This document shows positions 26,713 to 36,697 of a stretch of DNA of 64,000 nucleotides, in pieces. The notes beneath the pieces are model-generated. The model was given only the letters and a program-made list of their open reading frames with translations, ran no database searches and was not told the origin of the DNA. A program made the position numbers and the translations under genes. Within the stretch, counting starts at the first letter, position 1. The number at the start of each line of letters is the position of its first letter. Source of the stretch: Ordospora colligata OC4 (lineage: Eukaryota > Microsporidia > Ordosporidae); contig NW_014575397.1 in NCBI RefSeq assembly GCF_000803265.1, positions 1-64,000 on the forward strand, read 5' to 3'.

Positions 26713-27663
26713 TTACACATATCTTGAAAGATCAATAGCAGTGACTGATGAGCCATCAAACAGAATAAACATTCTATTATTTGCAATACAGAAGTCTTTT
26801 ATGGTACCTTGAGTGAATGTGCTGACCACTTTTGGAATAGCATGTGGGCCTGTGATTTGCATACTAAACGCAAGGATTTGTTTTGAAGCAGTGATTGTAA
26901 AAAGCATGCCATTGTGTATTTTAAATCCTCGTAGGATTTGATCATCAACTTTGATATCATAGGTAGATGTAGTATGTACATGTGGATTACTTTCATCATG
27001 TCCGTGTGTTGGAAGAATGGTTGAAATTATGTTTGGTGCTGAACAAAAAACAATCAAGCGACCGTAGAACCTTACACATGAGATAAAAGAACCATGAGTG
27101 TTATGAATTGTACATAAGGGCGTGATCAGGCCTTTACAATCATAATGCGGAGGGATTCTCCAGATTCTAATTGTGCAATCTGTACCAGCAGATACCAAGT
27201 ACTGTATGTCAGCACTTACATCAATAGATAGCACATAGTCTTTGTGACCCATGTATCCACCAAAAGTGCATATAAGGTTCAATTTGTTTATGTCCCACAT
27301 TTTTATGGTTGTGTCTTCACTACAGCTGAATAGATACTGATTTCTGATGCATTTGATCGAGACTATTGATGCACCATGGGCATTAATGTGTGATTCAAAT
27401 GTGCCTTCTGATAGGTTCAGGAATTTTATAATACCTAGTTTTCCAGCAATTGCCAAGAAGAGTTGTTTCTTGAACACAAGGAACTCGCAGCATATGAAAC
27501 TTTCATTTGGATGCTCATCAATGATTCTTTGAACTGCATTCAACCTGGTATCGTATGAAATAACGACTGCAGTGCGACTGCCTATCAAGGAGATCATATT
27601 ACAAGAGCCATGGATGCACATAGATATGAACCTTGCATTTGGGACTGAGAATGTTGATTGCAT
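26713..27663 (-). CDS. EED: EED/ESC-type WD40 subunit of PRC2
   Basis: A seven-bladed WD40 protein of 316 residues. The EED hallmarks are present: LFLAIAGKLGIIKFLNL (as 'LAVAGSRGIIRIINP'), then HGASIVSIKCI, SEDTTIKMWDI, CTFGGYMGHKDYVLSIDVS (as 'IFGGVEGHRDEVLSADYD') and GTDCTIRIWRI. EED binds the N-terminus of E(z) and reads H3K27me3, and is required for PRC2 activity. The match to EED is much better than to general WD40 proteins. CCC abuts the ATG. A tRNA gene lies 73 bp away. Confidence 0.85.
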   Translation of the reverse strand: MQSTFSVPNARFISMCIHGSCNMISLIGSRTAVVISYDTRLNAVQRIIDEHPNESFICCEFLVFKKQLFLAIAGKLGIIKFLNLSEGTFESHINAHGASIVSIKCIRNQYLFSCSEDTTIKMWDINKLNLICTFGGYMGHKDYVLSIDVSADIQYLVSAGTDCTIRIWRIPPHYDCKGLITPLCTIHNTHGSFISCVRFYGRLIVFCSAPNIISTILPTHGHDESNPHVHTTSTYDIKVDDQILRGFKIHNGMLFTITASKQILAFSMQITGPHAIPKVVSTFTQGTIKDFCIANNRMFILFDGSSVTAIDLSRYV

Positions 27664-27736
27664 GGGTATTAATGGATGAATGAATGATATACATAAAACA
27701 CAGTCGAATCTGTCTGCTGATGCTTTATACGAGAGG

Positions 27737-27808
27737 TCCTTACTGGTCTAGCGGTCAGGATGTCTGCCTTTCAAGCAGGAGGTAGGGGTTCGATTCCCCT
27801 GTAGGGAA
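27737..27808 (+). tRNA. tRNA-Glu (UUC)
   Basis: A 72-nt cloverleaf. The acceptor pairs TCCTTAC with GTAGGGA. The anticodon loop CTTTCAA gives anticodon TTC, reading GAA/GAG. The A box (TGGTCTAGCGGTCAGG) and B box (GGTTCGATTCC) are standard. No intron. Confidence 0.97.
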
Positions 27809-27809
27809 G

Positions 27810-27817
27810 TTTTTTTT
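27810..27817 (+). terminator. Pol III terminator of tRNA-Glu
   Basis: A run of eight T directly follows the tRNA, a typical RNA polymerase III termination signal. The remaining bases to 27996 hold nothing I can identify. Confidence 0.85.
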
Positions 27818-27996
27818 GCAATAAAAATTAACTCTGGCTGCTAAATAACAACTTGTCTTGAATTGCCTATGCTTCATTATAAAATCAATACGAGTTGCAT
27901 ATTCATATATCTCACCTATACAACAATCAATAATATATCCATTTATTTAATTCTTCGATCATTCCATATAATAATAGCTTATTGCAATGACTTCAC

Positions 27997-30099
27997 TTAA
28001 TCTTCATCAGGTACCATGTTGAACCCAAGAGGCTCAAACAAATATCCCTTTCCACGGAAAAACTTTGAATGGAATTCAATCCAGTTCAATCGCATCGCAT
28101 GAAGACAAGATCCAAGACCCTCCATTCCAATCAATAATATAATCGTTCCCAATGCATATACTCCAGAAAGCATAACAGGTATTATAAATCCTCCGCGTCC
28201 TATTGTAAACTCATGCAGCACTCTTGTAAGCTGTGCGTGTGCTAAAGAAACCGCCCACAACCGTAAATACGAAGACGTGTTCGATATGAGTCCAAGTCCA
28301 AACTCAACGACATGTATAAACTGATTGATCCACAATCCTGAAATTTCATCCTTCTTCACCATCTTTTTTGCAATCATGTATATAGGTTTTCCAACAAGCA
28401 TCCATGGCACCGACACCAGCATTAAAATTAGTAGAATCAATTGGACCTGCTGTTGATACGGATACATCTCTTCAGCAACCACAAATGGATTCGTAAACAT
28501 ATTCACCAAAACTCCAATTATCGATGGATAGTTGGACGTCACTAGCCATTTGTAAATAATCAGAAACACCATATAACCTGCAAACGAAAAAAACACAATT
28601 GTCTGTGGCACTAACACACCATATATCTCAACAGGCTCTTTCAGGTACACTGCATTCATAAATGATATCACCACTCCAAGGCTCATGTGGAAAAATCCAA
28701 TTATTATCGACATCTTCATCTTCATCGAATTCAAGAAAACCATCTCATTCTTCGAATGATGCCACATATGATCTACGCCAAACGGATAGGTTCTTCCAGT
28801 ATCCTTACTTGATAAAAACAACGGAATCGCTAAAGAAGCAAAATCAGAGTATAGAAACCCAAAGAACATTGCTCCAAGAGAGAACAAAAATATCACATAC
28901 TTCCCATCCATTATCATTTTCATTGTCTCAGAAACATTCTTGAACTTCTTGGCATTTCTTATCATAAATGTAGACAAAAGTAACAGTATTAAGCCATGGA
29001 ATACATCCCCAAACATACATCCAAAAAGCATAGGAAACGTAAACAGAGTAAAAACCGCTGGATTCACCTCGCCATATGAAGGAACTGCATATGTATTAGT
29101 CAGTGCCTGGAACGAATCTGTAAACTCATTAGTCTTGAAATATGTCGGAGGCATCTCTACACTCTCATTCACTTCAAAGGCAAACAGATTCGTGCCTTCT
29201 CCTTTGAATTCTCCAATCTTCTTAAGCCTTCCGATCGCATCTGATGGAATCCATGCTTCACCAATCAGGCAGTCCCTGTCAAAGTCAAAATTAAGCTTAT
29301 TAAGTGTTTGATATATTTTCATCTCCTTGTTCATGTAATACCTCCATGTGTTTGCAAGCTGTTTTATCTTCTCTTGTTCATTCATGATTGCCTCTTCATT
29401 ATGGCTTTCAATTTGTTGCATTTGGCTTATTACTGCACTTAGTTCCAGCAATCCTTTCTTACATTCCCTAAACTTCTTGTGATCTAGTATTCTTCCACCC
29501 AACGATGAAAATATATCTTTGACTTTGTCAAGTGCCTCTGTTCCATGTGCAAATACAATAAACACACTCTTGCACTCCCCGTCAACATCCTTTGTTCTTA
29601 TTACCAGATTCCTTCTGAGTGCCTGATGCAATACCTTCCGTATTAAGAACTTCTTGCTCCTTTCAACTATTCCTGTTATAAAATCAAACTGAATCAAATG
29701 TGTTTCCTCAGTGACCGTCCCAACAAAGCTCTCTGTCTCCTCAAGCATGTACAAATCCTCTCTAAGCTTTGCATTGTTTGTAATTGTTTCTCTCTTCATT
29801 GTCTTCAACTGGATTAGTCTTGAGAAAAATTTGTTGATTTGTTGCTCAACCTGATCCACATCGCTGTGCTTGATATTTTCTTCTATGTCTGGAATGTCTG
29901 CCGTTAAATACCTCAGTCTTGATACCAGCTTTTCCATGTGGTTGATTTCACGGATGTACAGCAGCTTTTCTGCCTTCATGTCCACATTCAAGTCCTTAAA
30001 ATGCAACAGCTCATTTTTCCCAAGTTCTGTTACTGCCTGCTTTGCAGTGTCTTTGCTAAAATAGATTGATACCAACGTCATTTCTTCGCTCCTCAACAT
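27997..30099 (-). CDS. VPH1: V-ATPase V0 subunit a
   Basis: Subunit a carries protons across the membrane sector of the vacuolar ATPase. It starts MLRSEEMTLVSIYFSKD, as the family does. The N-terminal ~350 residues are cytosolic with coiled-coil stretches. The C-terminal half has about eight membrane helices, including SSYLRLWAVSLAHAQL, which contains the essential Arg of the proton path. At 700 residues it is trimmed from ~840. The frame is open to 30198 but the family start is at 30099. There is one copy in this window. Confidence 0.95.
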   Translation of the reverse strand: MLRSEEMTLVSIYFSKDTAKQAVTELGKNELLHFKDLNVDMKAEKLLYIREINHMEKLVSRLRYLTADIPDIEENIKHSDVDQVEQQINKFFSRLIQLKTMKRETITNNAKLREDLYMLEETESFVGTVTEETHLIQFDFITGIVERSKKFLIRKVLHQALRRNLVIRTKDVDGECKSVFIVFAHGTEALDKVKDIFSSLGGRILDHKKFRECKKGLLELSAVISQMQQIESHNEEAIMNEQEKIKQLANTWRYYMNKEMKIYQTLNKLNFDFDRDCLIGEAWIPSDAIGRLKKIGEFKGEGTNLFAFEVNESVEMPPTYFKTNEFTDSFQALTNTYAVPSYGEVNPAVFTLFTFPMLFGCMFGDVFHGLILLLLSTFMIRNAKKFKNVSETMKMIMDGKYVIFLFSLGAMFFGFLYSDFASLAIPLFLSSKDTGRTYPFGVDHMWHHSKNEMVFLNSMKMKMSIIIGFFHMSLGVVISFMNAVYLKEPVEIYGVLVPQTIVFFSFAGYMVFLIIYKWLVTSNYPSIIGVLVNMFTNPFVVAEEMYPYQQQVQLILLILMLVSVPWMLVGKPIYMIAKKMVKKDEISGLWINQFIHVVEFGLGLISNTSSYLRLWAVSLAHAQLTRVLHEFTIGRGGFIIPVMLSGVYALGTIILLIGMEGLGSCLHAMRLNWIEFHSKFFRGKGYLFEPLGFNMVPDED

Positions 30100-30343
30100 G
30101 AATATATTTGTTTTTGATTGCCTTGGCGATATGCAGGGATTGCTTTTGTTTACTTGTTTCAGACTGCAGGCATTTGTTAAGGGACTTCGAATCAGCATGC
30201 CAGGACTCCCTTGTTATTAAAAGGAGGCTTTAGAATAGAAGCAAACCATATACAAGTATTTACTATGTAGAATAGGAGAAGCCATGTTGAGCAGACTCAA
30301 TTGATCTGTGTACACATGCAATTGGAGTACCCTTGCTATCCAA

Positions 30344-33301
30344 ATGAGGAAAGAACCTTCAGTAGGATGGAAAGATACTAGGCGAAGCAGTAAGAAAGGT
30401 GCAGCACTCAACATGATCGACAGACAGAATGTTTCGAACATAGAGTTCTGGAACACAGAGAGTAGAAATCCTTTGCATTCTGAAAACAGCAGCGGAGGAT
30501 CTGACATAGATATGTTTTTTACATCCACTGAGCACGTTGATGCTGCTAGTCAAGTAGATCCGCAGGTATATTCCAAATTTGTGGTGAAAAAAATTGAAAG
30601 AAGCGATTCTTCTGTTGTACTGATTGGAGACACAATTGAGTGCCATGTATCTGGAGAATGGTGCGATATTGATTACAGAGTCAACATGAAGATTACTGTT
30701 GTGAGGTGTATGTGTTGTGATCATCAAGAAGATGCGTCTAGCATTGACTTTGTTGACGAGATTTTTGACTCAGACAGAGATGACGAATACTCTTTAAATA
30801 GGAGTTCTAATGAAAGTGGCAAGGCTTATATAGATACAAGCAATACTGATCAAAATGTTTGTGTAGATTCACATATAATTCCAGCAGATTATCTAAATAA
30901 AGAGTCAAGGAAGCAGAAAGTATATGTGAATAACCATGAAAACTATCTTCTAATAGAAGACGATCCTATTTCTATTACGACGCTATGCGAATCACTTAAT
31001 TGCAGAAATAAGCATTATCTGAGCAGTAAGGTTGCATCCGTACGATTCACACATGTCAACCTTAGAATACTGATAGGGGTAATAGCACACTCAGTCCTGC
31101 AGAATGCATTGATTTATAAAAACTTTAGATCGGACTTTCTGATAATGCAAGCAAAGAAGGCGGTTTCTGAGAATGTGTTATTGATGCACAGATGTGGAGT
31201 GCATGAAAAACTCGTGCTTAATGAAATACTGAAGCTTGTGCGAAATATACAACATTTTCAAGGTTACAAGATTGATATTGTGGAGACAGAAAAGAAGCTA
31301 ACGTCGCTTCTGTTTAGCATAAAAGGGAATGCGGATGCAATTGGACGTGATGCTGTTCTTGAGATAAAAGTATCAAAAGCGTTGAGAGCAGAAAATCGTG
31401 CACAGGTGATACTTTACTCATTAATGCTAAGTGAGAAGACAGGAAATAGCTTTGCACCTTATATCTACTACATTCCATCTAAAGAGCTTGTGGATGTAAA
31501 GATCAAGCACCGTGAGGTAAGAAGTCTGCTCAACATGAGGAATAGGATTTCTTTAGAGCGTGGCTTGCAGAAGTGTGTTTGTAATGATGAAGAGTGTAGA
31601 ATTCTTGGTGAGATAAGTGCTCTGGACGATTTACATTTTTTGAAAAGACAGTTGAATGCAATTGATGAGGAGGAATCAAAAAGCGTTGGGACAATGATTC
31701 CAATATCATTGAGATATCAGAGCACAACCATTGTAGGATTAGAAACCGAAGAAAGCTTTATAATTCCAAGATGCATCCACTTGAGCATATTCAGCAAGGA
31801 CATGGTTAGAATTTCAAGAGGAGTTGTGGAAGGAGTTGAAGGAAATAATATGCTTGTTAGACTAAGTGATGATATTAGACTAAACAAGGAGAAGATGTAT
31901 GCATCTTTTGGAGATACTAATGTGTTTTTTAAGTTTATGCGATTTTCTCTTATGCATGTTGCATATCCACGATATTGCACTTCTGAAGTATTGAATGGGT
32001 TTTGCCTTTCTATGGAGAAGTCAGGATTGGATATTAATGCAAGTAATATTATCGATTTTAGCATTAATGACAAATCCAATCGATGTCTTGATAAAGCTTA
32101 TAATGAAGATGTATCTGAGGAGTTTAATAGTTTTGCATTTTATTCAGAGGATGATGAAAAACAAAATGGTAAAATTGAAGCGGAAACCAATAGACAGGGC
32201 ATCTGTACTATTAGCATGGACATAGCTTCGTCTGCATATATTCAGACCAACATAAAAAAAATAGTCCATACAAACCACAAACAAGAGATGGTTTTTGAAG
32301 ATAGCCAGATCGACACTGAAAAGATATGCATACCTGAGAAATACAAGCATGAGTTTCTAAAGCTTAATGATGATCAGCGTTCTGCATTATTTCTTTCGTT
32401 GAATTGCAAAAACTATAGGATTATTCATGGGATGCCAGGAACAGGCAAGAGTATGCTGATAACCTTGATGATCAAAATACTTGTTCATTGTAAGAAGAAG
32501 GTTCTTCTTGTATGCTATACGAACCTTGCTCTGAGAAATATTGTAGAAAAACTAAAAGGAGTCAATGCATATATGGCAGGAAAGGAGGATATGCAGTTTG
32601 AAAATACAGACGATGCCAAGATGTTTTTTGATAATATAGAGCTTGTATGTGGAACTTGTTTTTCATTTTCCGACCCGGTCTATGTATGCAGGAAGTTTGA
32701 CTTCTGTGTGATTGATGAAGGCTCACAAATGCACTTACTTCTAGCGTTGATCCCTGTAAGCATATCTGAACGATTTGTGATAGTTGGCGACCATTTGCAG
32801 TTGAAACCTCTTTCCAAGAGTTCTAAGGAGCTTAGCCTGTCTCTTTTTGAATATCTGCTTGGTAATGAATACTCGAAGCTGAGAGTTCAGTATAGAATGG
32901 GTAAGGAAATAATGAGATTATCGAACACACTTTTCTATGGGAATCAACTACGTGGAGGAGAGCGTCCTTCGAGAGTAGAGTTTCTTAATACGGAGTATGT
33001 AGACATTGTAGTACTGGTTTCTTCGCTTTCGAAGTGCACAATTCTTTGCTACTTTAATGCGCAGGCTGATATGATCAGAAAGCACACATCTTGTACTGTT
33101 GAGACGGTTGATAGATTTCAAGGAAGTGAAGACGACAAGGTGGTTGTTGTTTTTGATCCTGTGTCCTGCTGTGAGGTAATGGAAAGCAGCGAACGGTTGA
33201 ATGTTGCACTTACAAGAGCAAAGAAGCATTTGGTTCTTGTGGGAAATAGAAGCAAAATGGCTGAAGTGGAGATACTCAAAAAATTACTCGACATCTTATG
33301 A
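30344..33301 (+). CDS. DNA2: Dna2 nuclease-helicase
   Basis: Dna2 trims long flaps in Okazaki fragments and resects DNA breaks. The nuclease domain (~250-430) has DAIGRDAVLEIKVSK (metal-binding D...EIK) and Fe-S cysteines, one before (HRCGVHE) and a cluster after (CVCNDEEC). The superfamily 1 helicase has GMPGTGKS (I), VIDEGSQ (II), VGDHLQLKPL (III), QYRM (IV), VDRFQGSEDD (V) and NVALTRAKKHL (VI). The N-terminal ~230 residues are poorly conserved. The frame opens with GTG at 30308; the first ATG is 30344, after a CCC. Length 985, normal for a compact form. Confidence 0.92.
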   Translation: MRKEPSVGWKDTRRSSKKGAALNMIDRQNVSNIEFWNTESRNPLHSENSSGGSDIDMFFTSTEHVDAASQVDPQVYSKFVVKKIERSDSSVVLIGDTIECHVSGEWCDIDYRVNMKITVVRCMCCDHQEDASSIDFVDEIFDSDRDDEYSLNRSSNESGKAYIDTSNTDQNVCVDSHIIPADYLNKESRKQKVYVNNHENYLLIEDDPISITTLCESLNCRNKHYLSSKVASVRFTHVNLRILIGVIAHSVLQNALIYKNFRSDFLIMQAKKAVSENVLLMHRCGVHEKLVLNEILKLVRNIQHFQGYKIDIVETEKKLTSLLFSIKGNADAIGRDAVLEIKVSKALRAENRAQVILYSLMLSEKTGNSFAPYIYYIPSKELVDVKIKHREVRSLLNMRNRISLERGLQKCVCNDEECRILGEISALDDLHFLKRQLNAIDEEESKSVGTMIPISLRYQSTTIVGLETEESFIIPRCIHLSIFSKDMVRISRGVVEGVEGNNMLVRLSDDIRLNKEKMYASFGDTNVFFKFMRFSLMHVAYPRYCTSEVLNGFCLSMEKSGLDINASNIIDFSINDKSNRCLDKAYNEDVSEEFNSFAFYSEDDEKQNGKIEAETNRQGICTISMDIASSAYIQTNIKKIVHTNHKQEMVFEDSQIDTEKICIPEKYKHEFLKLNDDQRSALFLSLNCKNYRIIHGMPGTGKSMLITLMIKILVHCKKKVLLVCYTNLALRNIVEKLKGVNAYMAGKEDMQFENTDDAKMFFDNIELVCGTCFSFSDPVYVCRKFDFCVIDEGSQMHLLLALIPVSISERFVIVGDHLQLKPLSKSSKELSLSLFEYLLGNEYSKLRVQYRMGKEIMRLSNTLFYGNQLRGGERPSRVEFLNTEYVDIVVLVSSLSKCTILCYFNAQADMIRKHTSCTVETVDRFQGSEDDKVVVVFDPVSCCEVMESSERLNVALTRAKKHLVLVGNRSKMAEVEILKKLLDIL

Positions 33302-33406
33302 ATTTGATTACCAGAGTATGAGAGGATCATAAAGCGTATGATTGAGCAAAATGACTTGAAGTTATTTGTTTGTATTATAGGGTTATAAAATAGCCCATGA
33401 ATACGA

Positions 33407-33691
33407 ATGCTGTTTTATGAATTTTTGCAAGCCAATCTTAAGAGCCGGATGTTAGTGGTATTGAAGAACGGTGTGAGCATATCTGGAGAGCTCTATAGTG
33501 TTGATCCATATATGAACTTGAGTCTCCAAGAGGTGAATGTTGTTGGAGACTATCCTGGGCTCAATGGAGTTCATATGTGCTCGATCCGTGGATCTTCTGT
33601 CAAGTATGTGATGATGAAAAGAAACGAGAGACTGCTGGAAGCGTTGAATGGCGGAAGTAGACTTAGGATGCTTTTTAATAAGTGCTACTAA
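33407..33691 (+). CDS. LSM2: U6 snRNA-associated Sm-like protein LSm2
   Basis: LSm2 is part of LSm1-7 (mRNA decay) and LSm2-8 (U6 snRNA). The start MLFYEFLQ matches 'MLFYSFFK'. Sm motif 1 has LKNGVSISGELYSVDPYMNLSL, and Sm motif 2 CSIRGSSVKYV matches 'CFIRGSVVRYV'. 94 residues, normal length. CCC lies ten bases upstream. A nearer ATG (33398) gives only seven codons. Its presence agrees with a retained spliceosome or decay ring. Confidence 0.93.
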   Translation: MLFYEFLQANLKSRMLVVLKNGVSISGELYSVDPYMNLSLQEVNVVGDYPGLNGVHMCSIRGSSVKYVMMKRNERLLEALNGGSRLRMLFNKCY

Positions 33692-33778
33692 GTAACTGAT
33701 GGATCTGCTAGCAGTGAAAATAAAGACTATGTGAATGATATAATTTATTTTTGAGTTTATGCCCTGTGTCTGTTTGAG

Positions 33779-35920
33779 ATGAGCGAGATTTTAGTACGGG
33801 AGGATAAGGTTGCGGTTATGAAGGCATTTACAGAGGGATACTTGAATGAGAGTAGATGCTTGCCCATTTATGAGATTGTTTTCCAGTATTCCAAGAATGC
33901 AGCATATGAAGGAAGATCGAAAGCATGCTTGAAGATGATTGTGGAGGCAATTGGATGTTTTATAGATAATACATCAAGGAAGTTATGCAATGCTAATTGT
34001 GAAGAGGTATCATTGGAGCTTTGTAGAATTGATCGGCACCTTAAGAAAACAGAGAAGTTGTTTGAAAGAGTCTTCTGGTCTGTGGCGTTGGGTCGAAGCA
34101 TGTTTTTCCGCAGGATGTTCGGAAGGCAGTTCAATCGGTTTGTAAAAGATATGAGCGAGAGAATTGCAGAGTTTGTAATGTTATGCATTGGAAATGAGAT
34201 AAGTGAAAAGGCAACTGCAGGATATGATGGAGAAGCGAATTTAAGCTTCAAAAAGCAGAAGCTTAATTCTGGAGATGCAGGAAAGATTGAAAAAGACAGT
34301 TATGTATGGTATTTACATGATAATGATGGTGATGAAGAGATATATGAATCAAATAAAAAGATAGAGAAGGTAATAGATGTTTTGAAAGCCAGAGGATGCT
34401 TTAATATGTTTACGGAAAGGATTGTTAGACATGTATCTGATATGTATAAGAGAATGATATTTGAGAAAGAAATGAAGCTGTCTAAAGTAAGGAAATTTAT
34501 TGATAATCAAAGAAAATGGAAATATATTACGGAATGTTTTTATGAAATTGAATTAGAATTGGTGAAAGAGTTGGTATCGAAGATATCTGCTTGCGAGATA
34601 TTCAATACGCTTGATGATGAAAACGAGATGCGGTGTTGTGTGGATTTTTTTGTTATATCTGGAGAAGAAGCAAGACTTGTTGATGCGGTTAGCAATTATT
34701 GCAATGAGAAGATGAACGTGGTCTGTGCTGATGATTTTGTTGAAAGCTATTATTGGATATGCACCAAGCTTAAGGTTATTGAGAATTACAAAGGCAGTAA
34801 CGAAAGCATTATTCAAGGAATCAGGAATTGCAAAAGAATGCTTGTTAATCGCAACTTTAGGAATACTGTTAATGGAATATGTAGATGGACCAATAACATG
34901 ATGAAAAAAGTGTGGATTGAGTGTGAGAATGTAGAAGAATGCCTTGGATTGATGTTTCCTGAATGCAAGCATGTATGGAAGATAAGTATTAGGTGCTCTG
35001 TTGACGATGTGTGTGTTTATGACGGCTTAAATCAAGGGAAATCAGTTCTTGAGTGTGTACTAAATGATGTTTTTCTAGAGATTGGTGAAGTGCTTCAACT
35101 TTGTGAATGCAAGAAGGAGCTTGAGAGCTCTTTACGTAAGTTTCTTGGTGATAGACTGTTATATGGAACAGATGTGAATATAAACAAGGAGCACATGCTT
35201 ATCGATGCGATTGGAGCTGGTACAGGAAGCATGTATACAGATAAGATGAAGTGTATGCTGAAAGATTTTTATGGAACTGAGAAGTTTTATCAGAATGACA
35301 TTTTACTCCTGCGTGCATGTAAATGGCCAGACTATGAAAGTTTTGATTTGGATATATATGAAGTGAATGAAGTTAAGGAGAAGTATATGCAGGAGGTGGT
35401 GAGGGGAGCGAAGAAAAGGATATGCTGGAATGATCTGCTGTCTTCATGTGATGTTGAAATTCTTGGAGTGAATGCCAAGATTTCTTTAATACAATATATG
35501 ATTATCAGACTACTAGCGGATACAAGCAAACGATCTGATGGATTAAAAATCTCTAAAGCATGGAAGAGCCATATGGAGCAACTGATAGAGACTGGACTTG
35601 TTTGTGTTGATGGCCTAAGCTATGCATTGAATTTTGATTGGCAATGCAAATTTGATTTTGTTTCTCTTGTTCCTGAGAAATGCCTACTGAAGGGATTTAT
35701 AGAATTTCCAAAGACTATTGAAATGCCTGACTCGCTCAACGACATTGCAGACTGTAGAATAATGAAGGAGATGAAGGTCAGAAAAGAGATGCTCAGAAAG
35801 GAGCTTATAGAGCTGGTTTTACGAGAAATACCGAGTAATTTGGTTGATGAACGAATTGTAAGTTTAGCCAGTAGAGAATTTCTATGTATTGATGGGGATA
35901 TGATAAAGTATATACCGTGA
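33779..35920 (+). CDS. Cullin (ubiquitin ligase scaffold)
   Basis: A 713-residue helical protein. The N-terminal ~350 residues look like cullin repeats (YLNESRCLPIYEIVFQ, then CRIDRHLKKTEKLFERVFW). The C-terminus has the winged-helix Nedd8 domain: ISLIQYMIIRLLAD, then CRIMKEMKVRKEMLRKELI, where the Lys of 'RIMKxRK' is the neddylation site, and REFLCIDGDMIKYIP. The central cullin homology domain is divergent. It is more like Cul1/Cul3 than Apc2, but I cannot say which. CCC lies about 16 bp upstream of the ATG. Confidence 0.85.
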   Translation: MSEILVREDKVAVMKAFTEGYLNESRCLPIYEIVFQYSKNAAYEGRSKACLKMIVEAIGCFIDNTSRKLCNANCEEVSLELCRIDRHLKKTEKLFERVFWSVALGRSMFFRRMFGRQFNRFVKDMSERIAEFVMLCIGNEISEKATAGYDGEANLSFKKQKLNSGDAGKIEKDSYVWYLHDNDGDEEIYESNKKIEKVIDVLKARGCFNMFTERIVRHVSDMYKRMIFEKEMKLSKVRKFIDNQRKWKYITECFYEIELELVKELVSKISACEIFNTLDDENEMRCCVDFFVISGEEARLVDAVSNYCNEKMNVVCADDFVESYYWICTKLKVIENYKGSNESIIQGIRNCKRMLVNRNFRNTVNGICRWTNNMMKKVWIECENVEECLGLMFPECKHVWKISIRCSVDDVCVYDGLNQGKSVLECVLNDVFLEIGEVLQLCECKKELESSLRKFLGDRLLYGTDVNINKEHMLIDAIGAGTGSMYTDKMKCMLKDFYGTEKFYQNDILLLRACKWPDYESFDLDIYEVNEVKEKYMQEVVRGAKKRICWNDLLSSCDVEILGVNAKISLIQYMIIRLLADTSKRSDGLKISKAWKSHMEQLIETGLVCVDGLSYALNFDWQCKFDFVSLVPEKCLLKGFIEFPKTIEMPDSLNDIADCRIMKEMKVRKEMLRKELIELVLREIPSNLVDERIVSLASREFLCIDGDMIKYIP

Positions 35921-36011
35921 AGCGTGTACTATATGCAAGCATGATTTGTTGAGTCGAAGTAAAGTATTTGTTTGTTCATTTTTGCTGATATTGAATTTTT
36001 ATTTATGGGGC

Positions 36012-36476
36012 ATGGGCCATGATGAGCAGGTTAGAATGATAGCTGAAGAAGTAAAATGTTCATATGATGTTGCAAGAAATGCATATGTGGAGGCGAATGG
36101 CGACATTGAGCGTGCAGTGCAGATCGCAAAGAAAAAGGGGAATGTTTTATATTCTGGAGGAAACAGTGGGCTTTATGTTGAGGAAAAGCCATCTGGAAGG
36201 ACAATAACTCAATATAAGAATGGTGTTTTGGTGAACAACAAATTCTACAACTTTTCTATTGATAACAATATCAGACTCAAGCAAATGCTCAGTGATGGGG
36301 AGTTTGATGCATCATTGTTGAATGCTCAGGGAGATACAGCTGAGGTTATTTATCAGGAAAGGTTGAATGAAGAGTATTGTGAGTTACCTAAAAATGCGTC
36401 TGTAACTGGGATGGAGCGTAAACCAGGATCTTCATTTATTGGTGAAGGTAGAAGATTGGGAAATTCAAAAAAGTAA
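36012..36476 (+). CDS. UBA-SEP protein, p47/Shp1-like without UBX
   Basis: p47/Shp1 is an adaptor of the AAA ATPase p97/Cdc48. Residues ~1-40 are a UBA-like three-helix domain (ARNAYVEANGDIERAVQIA). Residues ~65-125 form the SEP domain (TITQYKNGVLVNNKFYNFS ... LKQMLSDGEFDASLL). The end, SSFIGEGRRLGNS, matches the linker that precedes UBX in p47 ('F.G.GxxLGS'), but the protein stops there, so the p97-binding UBX domain is missing. No UBX is visible downstream. The frame is open to 35946, but the first ATG is 36012. Length 154. Confidence 0.8.
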   Translation: MGHDEQVRMIAEEVKCSYDVARNAYVEANGDIERAVQIAKKKGNVLYSGGNSGLYVEEKPSGRTITQYKNGVLVNNKFYNFSIDNNIRLKQMLSDGEFDASLLNAQGDTAEVIYQERLNEEYCELPKNASVTGMERKPGSSFIGEGRRLGNSKK

Positions 36477-36697
36477 AACATGTGATGCTAGTTTGTATTA
36501 ATGTTTATTTAACACTCGTGTTTGTGGCATTTTTATTCTAGAGACTTTAATGCAGTAGCAGGATCAAAATATTACATTTGCTTTTTTAGTTTGAAATCAT
36601 GCTTAAATACTTGAATTAACATGGAGGTTCCACTACTCACTTGTTTTGATGTATGAATGATTCTATTATATGCTACTTTGTGTAGCAATCATTGTGC

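Noticed and set aside
30217..30528. Minus-strand ORF of 103 codons opposite the dna2 5' end
   Set aside because: It is a shadow of dna2 with no start signal and no recognisable product; dna2 codes through most of this stretch.
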